A stretch of 64,000 bases of DNA from NCBI GenBank assembly GCA_016720395.1, contig JADKKR010000005.1, positions 365,375 to 429,374 on the forward strand. The letters are read 5' to 3'. Below the pieces are notes generated by a model that was given only the letters and a program-made list of their open reading frames with translations, made no database searches and was not told the DNA's origin. Source of the DNA: Geobacteraceae bacterium (GTDB taxonomy: Bacteria; Desulfobacterota; Desulfuromonadia; Geobacterales; Pseudopelobacteraceae). This document shows, in pieces, positions 28,868 through 37,882 of this stretch. The stretch's first letter is position 1, and every line of letters starts with the position of its first letter. A program made the position numbers and the translations under genes.

Positions 28868-31800
28868 TTACAGGATTTTAAGCACTACTATGGATATATC
28901 GTCCTGCAGGGTTGTCGAACCGGTAAATTCGGTAACCGCCCGGTAGAATGAGTCGATGATCTCATGCACCTGCAGATGAGAAACCCGTCCCAGCTGGCTG
29001 CAGACCCTGCCGTTCTCGAACATGTCGCCGTCCGGGCTGGTTGCTTCGGTCAACCCGTCGGTGTAAAACAGTACAACGTCTCCCTTCAGCAGTTCAACGG
29101 ACCGCTCTTCGAATACGACAGATCGCTTTACTCCGAGGATCAGACCCTCGGCATCCAGTTCGATACATGGCGATTGACCATTACGGAATATAAGGGGGTG
29201 ATTATGACCGGCATTGGCATAGGAAAGCCGGCCGGTGGTGGCATTATACTTGGCATAGAACATGGTGATGAACAGCTCTGCCCTGGTCAGGTCGTCGTAG
29301 AGTTGGCTGTTGAGGCTCTGCAGGATCGAGCTGGTGTTGTGTGATGAACTTACCTGTGCCCGCAGCAGTGTCCGGACCTCCGACATGACGAGTGCTGCTC
29401 CGACACTGTGGCCTGATACATCTGCGATCAGGAGGTCTACGGTCTGCTCGTCACGGCGGAAGAAATCGTAGTAATCGCCCCCTACGTGCGCTGCAGACAT
29501 ACAGCGTCCCCCCATCTCGATTCCAAACAGTTCCGGTGGAGATTCGGGCAGAAACGAAATCTGAATCTGCTGGGCGATCTCCATATCCCGCATGACGCGT
29601 GCGTTTTTCAGTAAGGCCTGTTCTTTCTGTACCCGCTCATGCTCCCTGGCCTCGATCTCGTGAACGATGGTCACGGCCTGGGCGAACTGGCCGGTCAGGC
29701 TGGAAAGCAGGCTGATGAACTCCTCGGTAAACAGCCCGCTGATTGACTTCGAAAAAACCGACATGACGCCGAGGGATGGCTCACCTTCACGCATGATGGG
29801 GATATGGGCGCAGGATATGAAGCCTTCGGCGATGGTTCGTTCGAGAGATGCTGCCGGCGCCAGCCCGGTGTCATTTATGAATTGTGCCTTGCAGGTGGCA
29901 AGAGCCGCTTCGCAGTAGGGCCTGCTTTCCATGTACCAGTGCCGGTCGGTAATCGGGTGGCGATTGCTCCCCTGATAGCTTTTGACGCTGCAGGTTCCGT
30001 CTTCATCGGTAAGCTGGATGATGGCTGCGTCCAGTTTGAATTCCTTCAGCAGGAGAGTCAGCAGGTCATCCATGATGATCTGCAGGTCAAGGGTGCGGTT
30101 TATGATCTCTGAGGCCTTCAGGCGGACGAAAAGTGACTCACGACTCTGATCGAGGGAGGTGCGTACGGTGCTGAAGATGTCGTAGACCGATTCCATGCGC
30201 GACCCCATGTCGGACAGGAAACTGTCGACAATTGCGCCCGCTGCCGCTGCTCCCACGGATCCGGCCAGACTTTTCTCCGTAAATCTTTTCAGGTTGGGGA
30301 GTTCGAATTCCGAGACATTGCCATCGGCATCCAGATCGCGATTTCCGCGGTAGGATTCGATAGCCCGATGGGCTTCGGTCTCACCGATGAATTTTGTCAT
30401 CAGGGAAACAAACTGGGAAATTGTGACCGGTTTGGAGAGGCGTTTGACCTCGGTATGGTGGTGCTGCCGCCGCTCTAATTCGTATGCGCCGATGAATTTT
30501 CGGACCTGTTCGCGTTCACTCTCATCCTGACGCAGCAGGATCGAGCAGATGAGGTAGCCGCTGATGTTGAAGAGCATGCTCCAGAACAGGGAATGAGACC
30601 AGAGATCCATGCCGTTCAAGCCGAACATCGCAGATGGCCTGAGCAGCTGCATGCCGAAGGGACCGTCCGTCAGCAGTTCTTTCGATATCCAGCCCGAGTT
30701 GCTGAAAGAGGGGATCAGCAGTGTGTAGAACCAGGTCAGAAACCCGAGCAGTATTCCCGTAATAGCCCCGGCTCTGTTGCCGCGCCGCCAGTACAGGGCT
30801 CCCAGCATGGCCGGCAGGAACTGGGCGGCTGCCGAAAAGGAGATCATCCCCATATTGACCAGCATGAAGGAGTCGCCCACAATGCGGTAGTAGAAATAGC
30901 CCAGAAAGATCACCAGGAAGATTCCCAGTCGCTTGAGGTTGATCAGCAGCAGCGGGAACCAGGCCTGGGGTGTGAAGCGGACGATAACCGGCATGAAGAT
31001 GTGATTCAGCAGCATCGTAGAAATGGCGACCGATTCAACGATGACCATGCCGGCTGCAGCGGAAAGCCCGCCCAGGAATGCCAGCATGGCAATACCGGAG
31101 TGGCCGGTGGCCAGCGGGACGCTGATGACGAAAAAATCGGCTCCGGCACTGCTGCCGGTGGTGAGGATGCCTCCCAGGGCAATGGGCATTACGAAAAGGT
31201 TGATCAGAAACAGATAGACCGGAAACATCCACATGGCCTTGGTGATGTGGCGCTCGTCGGAGTTTTCGATGACCATGACGTGGAACTGCCGCGGCAGCAG
31301 CATGACGGCGCCCATGGAGAGGAACAGCATGGTAAACGGCGGAATAGCCCCCGGGCTGCCGCTTGAGGCGCCGAGAGTAAAGAGTTGCCTGAATTTTTCG
31401 GGGTTAAGCGTCTGGAATCGTGTGAAAATGTCGCTGAACCCGTCGAAGAGCTGATAGGTGATAAAGATTCCCACACCAAGAAGGCTGACGAGTTTTATCA
31501 GTGATTCGAATGCCACGGCAGCTATCAGGCCTTCGTGTCGCTCAGACGAAACCAGGCGCCGCGCTCCGAAAATTACGCTGAATATTGACAGGATCAGCGC
31601 CAGGATGAATCCGCTGGGCACAGTCAGTTCGGAACTGCCGTGGGGAATGCGGAAGCTGTCACCCTGGAAACCGCTGATCAGGTAGAAACTGGTTGAGACG
31701 GCCTTAATCTGCAGCGCGATATAGGGCATGATGCCGAGGATGGCTATCAGGGTTACCAGAGCGCCCAGCCAGAGTGATTTGCCGTAACGCAGGCTGATAA

Positions 31801-32116
31801 AATCGGCAATGGAGGTGATGTTGTTCTCTTTGCTGATCTGGACCATGCGGCGCAGGATGAAAAACCAGGTGAAAGCGGTCAGTGAGGGGCCCACATAGAT
31901 CATCAGAAAGTCGATCCCGGTTGTGGCTGCCCTGCCGACACTGCCGTAGAAGGTCCATGAGGTGCAGTAGACTGCAATGGAAAGGGAATAGATGTAGGGA
32001 TTCCCGACGATACTCCTGCCGGTAACTTTTCGATGGTGTGCGTACCAGGCGATCAGGAAGATCAGCAGGGTATAGATCAGAGATATGAGCGCCGCAGAGG
32101 CGAAACCGTTGTTCAC
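28868..32116 (-). CDS. SSS-symporter-like sensor fused to GAF and SpoIIE/PP2C phosphatase
   Basis: A 1082-residue fusion. Residues 1-525 form about 13 spans of the sodium:solute symporter type (YSLSIAVYCTSWTFYGSVG; later FSAAAQFLPAMLGALYWRRGNRAGA), as in the CbrA sensor. A soluble linker has an EF-hand-like loop DLDADGNVSEFE at residues 594-605. A GAF domain spans about 675-815 and a coiled-coil linker follows. The PP2C domain (about 850-1082) has GGDYYDFF, IADVSGHSVGAALVMS, FYTDGLTEA and LQDDISIVV with metal-binding Asp residues. It overlaps the small membrane-protein gene by 4 nt. I infer that it senses a solute or ion and dephosphorylates the adjacent STAS protein. Confidence 0.9.
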   Translation of the reverse strand: MNNGFASAALISLIYTLLIFLIAWYAHHRKVTGRSIVGNPYIYSLSIAVYCTSWTFYGSVGRAATTGIDFLMIYVGPSLTAFTWFFILRRMVQISKENNITSIADFISLRYGKSLWLGALVTLIAILGIMPYIALQIKAVSTSFYLISGFQGDSFRIPHGSSELTVPSGFILALILSIFSVIFGARRLVSSERHEGLIAAVAFESLIKLVSLLGVGIFITYQLFDGFSDIFTRFQTLNPEKFRQLFTLGASSGSPGAIPPFTMLFLSMGAVMLLPRQFHVMVIENSDERHITKAMWMFPVYLFLINLFVMPIALGGILTTGSSAGADFFVISVPLATGHSGIAMLAFLGGLSAAAGMVIVESVAISTMLLNHIFMPVIVRFTPQAWFPLLLINLKRLGIFLVIFLGYFYYRIVGDSFMLVNMGMISFSAAAQFLPAMLGALYWRRGNRAGAITGILLGFLTWFYTLLIPSFSNSGWISKELLTDGPFGMQLLRPSAMFGLNGMDLWSHSLFWSMLFNISGYLICSILLRQDESEREQVRKFIGAYELERRQHHHTEVKRLSKPVTISQFVSLMTKFIGETEAHRAIESYRGNRDLDADGNVSEFELPNLKRFTEKSLAGSVGAAAAGAIVDSFLSDMGSRMESVYDIFSTVRTSLDQSRESLFVRLKASEIINRTLDLQIIMDDLLTLLLKEFKLDAAIIQLTDEDGTCSVKSYQGSNRHPITDRHWYMESRPYCEAALATCKAQFINDTGLAPAASLERTIAEGFISCAHIPIMREGEPSLGVMSVFSKSISGLFTEEFISLLSSLTGQFAQAVTIVHEIEAREHERVQKEQALLKNARVMRDMEIAQQIQISFLPESPPELFGIEMGGRCMSAAHVGGDYYDFFRRDEQTVDLLIADVSGHSVGAALVMSEVRTLLRAQVSSSHNTSSILQSLNSQLYDDLTRAELFITMFYAKYNATTGRLSYANAGHNHPLIFRNGQSPCIELDAEGLILGVKRSVVFEERSVELLKGDVVLFYTDGLTEATSPDGDMFENGRVCSQLGRVSHLQVHEIIDSFYRAVTEFTGSTTLQDDISIVVLKIL

Positions 32117-32370
32117 GGCTCTTTCGTACCGTTATGCGTATCAGGGCTTTGTCGTATGGCCAGGGTAAACAGATAGATCACGAAAATAGAGATGGCCCAG
32201 CCGACGGTGAAATAGAGAAACAGCAGCGGTATTCCGAGGATTGCATCGGATTTGTTGAAAATATTCAGGAAGGGGAAATTAAGCATGATAATGCCCATGA
32301 TGAAGAATATGACCCAGGATTCCCGAAGCTGCAAGCGGTGCAGTAGCCTGTAACGGAAACGGCTGATCAT
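32113..32370 (-). CDS. Small two-span membrane protein, partner of the symporter-like sensor
   Basis: An 85-residue protein with two hydrophobic segments (about 18-38 and 45-70) and charged ends. It resembles the small subunits encoded before many sodium:solute symporters (DUF485/DUF4212-like), but I am not certain of the family. It overlaps the upstream kinase-like gene and the downstream sensor gene by 4 nt each, which supports translation and a joint role. Confidence 0.75.
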   Translation of the reverse strand: MISRFRYRLLHRLQLRESWVIFFIMGIIMLNFPFLNIFNKSDAILGIPLLFLYFTVGWAISIFVIYLFTLAIRQSPDTHNGTKEP

Positions 32371-33929
32371 GGTACGAGACCCCGGTATATTTCATTGATC
32401 AGATCTGCCGGTGAGGAACTGGCGGAAAGCCGGATGAGCGTGCCCTCTGATTCGTCCGGCGCTTCAAAGCCGTCTACCTGCAGGGCGAGCAGTTCAAGGC
32501 GGCCGTCAGAAACGGATTTTACTGCCGTTTCACGCTCCTGCAAACGGCGCTTTGCCTCTGCTTCACTGCAGGTGACATGAAGAATTATCAGCGGTACCGC
32601 CAGGCTCTTCGCCAGCATGGCAAAAGGGGTGCGTTGTGATGTGTGCATAAAAGCTGCATCGATAACCACCGAAGAGCCGTTCTGCAGCTGATTGTCAGCC
32701 AGTCGCAGCAGTTCGGCATAGGTGTCCCGGCTTGACTGCTGGTCGTAGATACCTTCGCCGAACGCTGACCGTGCCGGTGTGTCGGGCGCAATCCCCTTGA
32801 TCTGCTTGCGGATGGTATCGGAGTTGAAAGAAGAGATGCCGAGTTCAAAGGCGAGCTGCGTGGCCAGAGTGCTTTTGCCGGAACCCATATGGCCGCAGGT
32901 GATATACAGAGAGGTTTTGAGCCGCCTTCGCTCCATATAGCCGCGTACCAGCCGGAAATATCTGACAGCCCGCTGCCGGGCCAGTGCCTGGTCTTCAGGG
33001 CTGATTCCGCTGTCATTCAGGCGAAAACTCTCTACCTTTCCGCGGACAAAGGCGCGGTATATCTTGTAAAAGTCTACCAGGTCCACCAGGCCATGATCAC
33101 CCGTACGCACGATATACTCATCGATCACATCATCTGACAGGTCATGGCGCCCATGAAAATCGAGATCCATCAGCAGGAAAGCGATGTCTGCCGCGGTATC
33201 GCAGCACCTGAAGCGATCGTTGAATTCGATGCAGTCAAATATGTGGACAGCATCCTCGTCGAGGCAGATGTTTTCAAGATGTATATCGCCATCACATTCA
33301 CGGATGAAGCCCTCGTCCACCCTTTTTTGGAAGAGGTCCTCATTCGCAGCGGCGAACTCCACAACCCATGACCGGATCAGTTCCCGATCATAGGCAGGCA
33401 GGGTCATGTTTTCAAAAATGACGGTCTGTTCAAAGTTCTCCTGCCAGTTGAACATGATCCGTTCCAGGCGGCCATATTCGGCTATGGCCGGTGATGTCTC
33501 CGCCTTCTTGTGAAATTCTGCGATGACCGCCGCAACCTCCCGCAAGGTAGAGGCTGTCACCCGCCCGGTGTCCACCAGCCGGTCCAGCATCAGTTCTGCC
33601 GGGAGGCGCTTCATCTTTACCGCATAATCTATAACGGCCCCTGTCCCGTGAAACGCCGCCCCTGTCGGCGTCTCGCGCAATTCCACCACACCCTCATACA
33701 TATCAGGACAGAGACGGCGGTTGAGACGGACTTCTTCGTTGCAGTAAAAACGTCGACGGTCGATGGTGGAAAAATTGAGGAAACCGAAATCAACAGGTTT
33801 CTTTATCTTGTAAGCATGCCTGTCGGTAAGAAAGATAAAGGAGACATGCGTCTGAACCAGTTCCACCGAGGTAGTCTCTTCCGGGTAGGCGTCAGGTTTC
33901 AGCAGGGATTTGAGGGTGCTTCGTATCAT
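32367..33929 (-). CDS. Aminoglycoside-phosphotransferase-like / P-loop kinase fusion protein
   Basis: A 520-residue two-domain protein. The N-terminal about 340 residues resemble the APH/choline-kinase fold, with a catalytic-loop-like GDIHLENICL and a metal-loop-like IFDCIEFNDRFR. The C-terminal domain is a P-loop kinase with Walker A CGHMGSGKSTLA near residue 347 and a zeta-toxin/polynucleotide-kinase-like NSDTIRK. Proteins with this architecture are common in bacteria, but the substrate is not known. It is the first gene of the five-gene unit; ATG 33929 has AGAGGAAAAG upstream. Calling it antibiotic resistance would be unjustified. Confidence 0.85.
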   Translation of the reverse strand: MIRSTLKSLLKPDAYPEETTSVELVQTHVSFIFLTDRHAYKIKKPVDFGFLNFSTIDRRRFYCNEEVRLNRRLCPDMYEGVVELRETPTGAAFHGTGAVIDYAVKMKRLPAELMLDRLVDTGRVTASTLREVAAVIAEFHKKAETSPAIAEYGRLERIMFNWQENFEQTVIFENMTLPAYDRELIRSWVVEFAAANEDLFQKRVDEGFIRECDGDIHLENICLDEDAVHIFDCIEFNDRFRCCDTAADIAFLLMDLDFHGRHDLSDDVIDEYIVRTGDHGLVDLVDFYKIYRAFVRGKVESFRLNDSGISPEDQALARQRAVRYFRLVRGYMERRRLKTSLYITCGHMGSGKSTLATQLAFELGISSFNSDTIRKQIKGIAPDTPARSAFGEGIYDQQSSRDTYAELLRLADNQLQNGSSVVIDAAFMHTSQRTPFAMLAKSLAVPLIILHVTCSEAEAKRRLQERETAVKSVSDGRLELLALQVDGFEAPDESEGTLIRLSASSSPADLINEIYRGLVP

Positions 33930-34008
33930 TCATCTTTTCCTCTTTAGTTTATACATTTTACCATCAATGCCGGCAGTCCGCAAGGTTATGAGCCGAAATG
34001 ATAATCGT

Positions 34009-34038
34009 TTGACGCAGATGCAGGTTGTGTGCTAGATT
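34009..34038 (+). promoter_or_regulatory. Probable promoter of the TPR lipoprotein gene
   Basis: TTGACG at 34009-34014 and TAGATT at 34033-34038 are 18 nt apart. The expected start near 34045 leaves a short leader before ATG 34072. Confidence 0.5.
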
Positions 34039-34071
34039 TTTGAACATTTTCTCTCCCAATCGAGCTTGCCA

Positions 34072-35778
34072 ATGCCTTATCTTTTAGTACTTCTTATGTT
34101 TGTCACATTGCTTTCATCCTGTGCCGCTGTACCGGGGCCTGCTCCAGGGACGTTGCTGCAGACAGGAGCAGACCATGACGGCAAGGCACGTGCTCTGTAT
34201 CTGTATTCACGAGCCCGGCTTGCCGTTATCGATGGAGACTATCCGGCTGCCCTGAATACCATGAGGAACGCCATTGAACTGGATCCTGATTCTGCATTTC
34301 TGCATACCTCCCTTGCCGAGATAAAGCTTAAGATCGGTCAGGTCCAGGAGGCTCTGGATTACATAGACAAGGCCATAAAGCTCGACCCGACCTATCGGGA
34401 GCCCTATCTCATGGGCGGCTCGATCATGGCGTCCTCCGGTAAGGATTCGGAGGCGGTCGTCTATCTGCGCAAGGCGCTGCAGCTCGACCCTTCTAAAGAA
34501 GATGCCTATCTTCAGTTGGCGGTTTCCCTGACGCACCTGTTTGAATACGAGGAGGCGGTCGGGACACTCAAGGAACTTGTTAAAATCAACAGTGATTCGA
34601 TCCTTGGTTACTACTATCTTGGCAAGACCTATGGACAGATGAAGTTGTATCGGGATGCTGTCGGTTTTTTCCGGAAGACTCTCGAACTGCGGCCTGACTT
34701 TGATCAGGCGGCCATAGATATGGCCGCTGCCTATGAAGCCATGGGTGATTATTCCCAGGCGATACAGATCTACAAAGGCCTGACCGGTGAGGAGGACATG
34801 AAGGCAGCAGTTCTTCAGCGTCTTATTCAACTCCTGATCCAGCAGCGTCGATTCAACGAGGCACTTGAATATCTGGCTGTTGCAGTAAATTCCGGCTATG
34901 GCGGGCAGGAAACCCTGCGCAAAATCGGCCTGATCCATATGGAGCTTGATCAGTTTGATGATGCCATCAAGGTGTTCAGTGCCATGCTTGAAAAGGATCC
35001 CGCCGCCCACCAGCTCCGGCTCTATCTCGGCATGGCATTCGAGGAAAAGGGAGATCATGATTCGGCCTATGCCGAATTCATGAAGATACCTCTGGATTCG
35101 GGCGTCTATGTTGACGCCGTCGGCCATATCGCCTTTCTCCTCAAGGAAAAGGGACAGCCGGAACTGGCAGTTGAGTCGCTCAAGAAAGCCATTGATGAAA
35201 GCCCCCGGCAGCTCGAGCTGTACCTGAACCTGTCCACATTGTACGAAGCCCTCGAAAAACCAGAAGAAGGGCTGGCGCTCCTGCTGAATTCAGAAAAGAG
35301 CTTCGAAGGAGATGCGCGTCTGCAGTTCCGCATCGGTGTCATCTACGATAAACTTGGCAAAAAAGCGGAATCCATCGAGCGGATGAAAAATGTCATCTCA
35401 CTCAATCCGCGGGATGCCCAGGCGCTTAATTTTATCGGATATACCTATGCCGAACTGGGAATTAATCTGGAAGAGGCACTCTCATACCTGAAAAAAGCGG
35501 TCGAGATCCGCCCCAATGACGGATTTATTCTGGACAGCCTCGGTTGGGTGTATTTCAAGCTGAAGAAATATGACGATGCGATCAGGTATCTGGAAGAGGC
35601 GGTTGCCCTGGTACCGGACGACTCGGCGATAGTCGAACATCTTGGAGATGTTCAGCAGGCCCGGCATGAGTACAAAAAGGCGCTGGCAAGTTACCGCAAG
35701 GCCCTTGAAATTGAACCGGACCGCAAGGAACTGGCTGAGAAGATTCGCAGGCTCAAAGGGGAGCATGTCGAGCGATGA
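34072..35778 (+). CDS. TPR-repeat lipoprotein
   Basis: About 568 residues. The lipoprotein signal MPYLLVLLMFVTLLSSC has the lipobox LLSSC with Cys at residue 17. At least a dozen TPR units follow through the whole protein, for example ALNTMRNAIELDPDSAFLHT and ALNFIGYTYAELGINLEEAL. Such proteins serve as scaffolds at the envelope. The frame also has a TTG at 34066, but ATG 34072 begins the signal peptide directly. The stop overlaps the start of the next gene in an ATGA, so the two are translationally coupled. Confidence 0.88.
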   Translation: MPYLLVLLMFVTLLSSCAAVPGPAPGTLLQTGADHDGKARALYLYSRARLAVIDGDYPAALNTMRNAIELDPDSAFLHTSLAEIKLKIGQVQEALDYIDKAIKLDPTYREPYLMGGSIMASSGKDSEAVVYLRKALQLDPSKEDAYLQLAVSLTHLFEYEEAVGTLKELVKINSDSILGYYYLGKTYGQMKLYRDAVGFFRKTLELRPDFDQAAIDMAAAYEAMGDYSQAIQIYKGLTGEEDMKAAVLQRLIQLLIQQRRFNEALEYLAVAVNSGYGGQETLRKIGLIHMELDQFDDAIKVFSAMLEKDPAAHQLRLYLGMAFEEKGDHDSAYAEFMKIPLDSGVYVDAVGHIAFLLKEKGQPELAVESLKKAIDESPRQLELYLNLSTLYEALEKPEEGLALLLNSEKSFEGDARLQFRIGVIYDKLGKKAESIERMKNVISLNPRDAQALNFIGYTYAELGINLEEALSYLKKAVEIRPNDGFILDSLGWVYFKLKKYDDAIRYLEEAVALVPDDSAIVEHLGDVQQARHEYKKALASYRKALEIEPDRKELAEKIRRLKGEHVER

Positions 35779-37403
35779 GCATGTCCCGGGGGGGCAGGGC
35801 AGTCGTCTTCCTTCTGGCAGCGTGCCTTCTGGCAGCGTGTTCCTCCGGTGAGCAGGCTCCGTTCCCTGTTTCGCAGGTTGCCTCTTCTCCGGTTGCAGGC
35901 GATGCGATAGTCGAAGGCACCATCGGCGAGGCTTCCACCCTGATCCCGATTCTGGCGTCAGACTCGGCGTCCCATGCCGTGGCAGGGCAGATCTATAACG
36001 GGCTGGTCAAATATGACAGGAACCTGACCATTACGGGAGATCTTGCTGAGTCTTTTGAAATATCTGCCGACGGACTGACGATCACCTTCCATCTCCGCAG
36101 GGGGGTCACCTGGCACGACGGCGCTCCCTTTACCTCACGCGATGTCCTCTACACCTACCGTGTCATCATCGACCCCAAGACCCCGACCGCCTATGCCGAA
36201 GACTTCAAGCAGGTCAAAAGCATCTCATCCCCCGATGACTTCACCGTCAGGGTGACCTACGACAAACCCTTTGCCCCGGCCCTGGCTTCCTGGGGCACCA
36301 ATATCCTTCCCGCCCACCTCCTGGAAGGGCAGGACATTACCAAAAGCCCGCTGGCCCGTAAGCCGGTCGGAACCGGTCCCTATCGTTTCAAGGAGTGGAT
36401 CGCCGGGCAGAAGATCGTACTGGATGCCAATCCCGCGTATTTCGAAGGACGTCCCTACCTTGACCGCTACATCTACCGCATCATCCCGGATACCTCCACC
36501 ATGTACATGGAGATGAAGGCCGGGGCCATCGACCTGATGAACCTGACGCCGGTGCAGTATGCCAGGCAGACTACGTCACGCCTGTTCACCTCACGCTTCA
36601 ACAAATTCCGTTACCCCTCTTCCGGCTACCTTTACATGGGCTACAACCTGAGGCATCCGCTCTTCGGCGACAAGCGTATCCGCCAGGCCATAACCGCAGC
36701 CATCGACAAGAAGGAACTGATTCACGGCGTGCTCTTCGGCATGGGGCAGAAGGCACATGGACCGATCGTGCCGGGCAGATGGGCCTACAACCCGGATGTC
36801 AAGGATATCGACTACAATCCGAAGCATGCCGGAGAACTGCTTGCCAGTGCCGGCTGGAAAGAAAAGAACGCTGACGGCATCCTGGTCAAGGACGGCAAGC
36901 CCTTTCAGTTCACGATCCTGACCAACCAGGGTAACCAGCAGCGCCTGCTGTCCGCCCAGATCATCCAGCAGCGGTTGAAATATGTCGGTATCGACGTCAA
37001 AATCCGGATTGTCGAGTGGGCGACCTTCCTCAAGGAGTACATCGATAAGGGGAAATTCGAGGTAGTCATGCTGGCCTGGAACATATCCCAGGACCCGGAT
37101 ATGTACGATGTCTGGCACTCCAGCAAGACCAACGCCGGAGAGCTCAACTTCATAGGTTTCAAGAACGCCGAGGTAGACCGCCTGCTGGTGGAGGGGCGGG
37201 GCACCTTTGACATCGAAAAACGCAAGCAGGCATATTTTCGCATCCAGGAGATCCTGGCCGAGGAACAGCCCTATACCTTTCTGTACGTCCCCGATGCACT
37301 GCCCGTGGTCAGTGCCCGCATCCGCGGCGTAGAGCCGGCCCCGGCCGGTATCGGGCACAACCAGATCAAGTGGTATGTGCCCAAGAACGAGCAGGTGTAT
37401 TAA
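35775..37403 (+). CDS. Peptide/nickel-type ABC transporter substrate-binding lipoprotein (SBP family 5)
   Basis: A 542-residue DppA/OppA-family binding protein. The lipoprotein signal ends in CLLAACSS (lipobox Cys near residue 22). The family block is readable as YNGLVKYDRNLTITGDLAESFEISADG... and FHLRRGVTWHDGAPFTSRDVLYTYR. Start overlaps the TPR lipoprotein stop by ATGA. The permease genes follow, interrupted by an insert. The ligand may be a peptide, but the family also binds nickel and other solutes. No ATPase subunits of this transporter are in the window. Confidence 0.92.
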   Translation: MSMSRGGRAVVFLLAACLLAACSSGEQAPFPVSQVASSPVAGDAIVEGTIGEASTLIPILASDSASHAVAGQIYNGLVKYDRNLTITGDLAESFEISADGLTITFHLRRGVTWHDGAPFTSRDVLYTYRVIIDPKTPTAYAEDFKQVKSISSPDDFTVRVTYDKPFAPALASWGTNILPAHLLEGQDITKSPLARKPVGTGPYRFKEWIAGQKIVLDANPAYFEGRPYLDRYIYRIIPDTSTMYMEMKAGAIDLMNLTPVQYARQTTSRLFTSRFNKFRYPSSGYLYMGYNLRHPLFGDKRIRQAITAAIDKKELIHGVLFGMGQKAHGPIVPGRWAYNPDVKDIDYNPKHAGELLASAGWKEKNADGILVKDGKPFQFTILTNQGNQQRLLSAQIIQQRLKYVGIDVKIRIVEWATFLKEYIDKGKFEVVMLAWNISQDPDMYDVWHSSKTNAGELNFIGFKNAEVDRLLVEGRGTFDIEKRKQAYFRIQEILAEEQPYTFLYVPDALPVVSARIRGVEPAPAGIGHNQIKWYVPKNEQVY

Positions 37404-37404
37404 T

Positions 37405-37876
37405 AAAGGCGGCTCTCACAAAGCTCACAAAGGCACTAAGGGAAATCAAGCGTAAGATTGGTGAAACAATGACTGCTGATGACGTTGCCAGGGAAATCGT
37501 TGATGCGTGTCTGAAAATTCACAGAAAACTCGGTCCGGGCCTTTTGGAGTCCGTATATGAATCTGTTTTGTCGTATGAGTTAAAGCACAGGGGGCTGGAC
37601 GTAAAGATTCAGGTACCTCTGCCAGTCAAATACGAAGATGTTTTCCTTGAGGTTGGATTTCGGGCAGACATGATTGTTTCTGAACTTGTCATAGTCGAGT
37701 TAAAGTCAGTTGAAAATGTACTTCCGGTTCACAAAAAACAGCTTCTAACATATGTACGAATCGCAGATAAAAAGCTTGGTCTATTGATTAACTTCGGCAC
37801 TGAACTGATGAAAGATGGAATTACTCGCATTATTAATTGAATGCTTTTCTTTGTGACCTTTGTGCCTTTGTGAGAG
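37405..37876 (+). mobile_element. Repeat-bounded insert carrying a GxxExxY gene
   Basis: An insert between two ABC-transporter genes. The left arm (37413-37441) reads CTCTCACAAAGCTCACAAAG and continues GCACTAAGG. The right arm (37849-37876) is its inverted near-copy, differing by one indel and a few bases. Each arm is built from imperfect copies of a 9-10 nt unit, CTCACAAAG. The arms enclose only the 123-residue nuclease-like gene; its stop is 8 nt before the right arm. A related insert lies at the next junction of the same operon (38858-39036). I infer a mobile or formerly mobile unit. No transposase or target duplication is visible. Confidence 0.7.
37469..37840 (+). CDS. GxxExxY protein, PD-(D/E)XK nuclease superfamily
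   Basis: A 123-residue protein of the GxxExxY family, grouped with PD-(D/E)XK nucleases. The naming motif is GPGLLESVY (residues 22-30). Candidate catalytic residues are D67 in GFRADMIV and E77/K79 in IVELKS, with a conserved Q91 in HKKQLL. I chose ATG 37469 because the family N-terminus (MTADDVAREI) starts there; the open frame runs back into the binding-protein gene. Base composition is visibly more AT-rich than the neighbours, which fits acquisition by transfer. Its nuclease activity has not been shown in the sequence and is an inference from the fold family. Confidence 0.85.
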   Translation: MTADDVAREIVDACLKIHRKLGPGLLESVYESVLSYELKHRGLDVKIQVPLPVKYEDVFLEVGFRADMIVSELVIVELKSVENVLPVHKKQLLTYVRIADKKLGLLINFGTELMKDGITRIIN

Positions 37877-37882
37877 ATTGCC

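Noticed and set aside
32367..33929. Aminoglycoside resistance gene
   Set aside because: Only the fold resembles APH enzymes; the fused P-loop domain and operon context point to another, unknown substrate.
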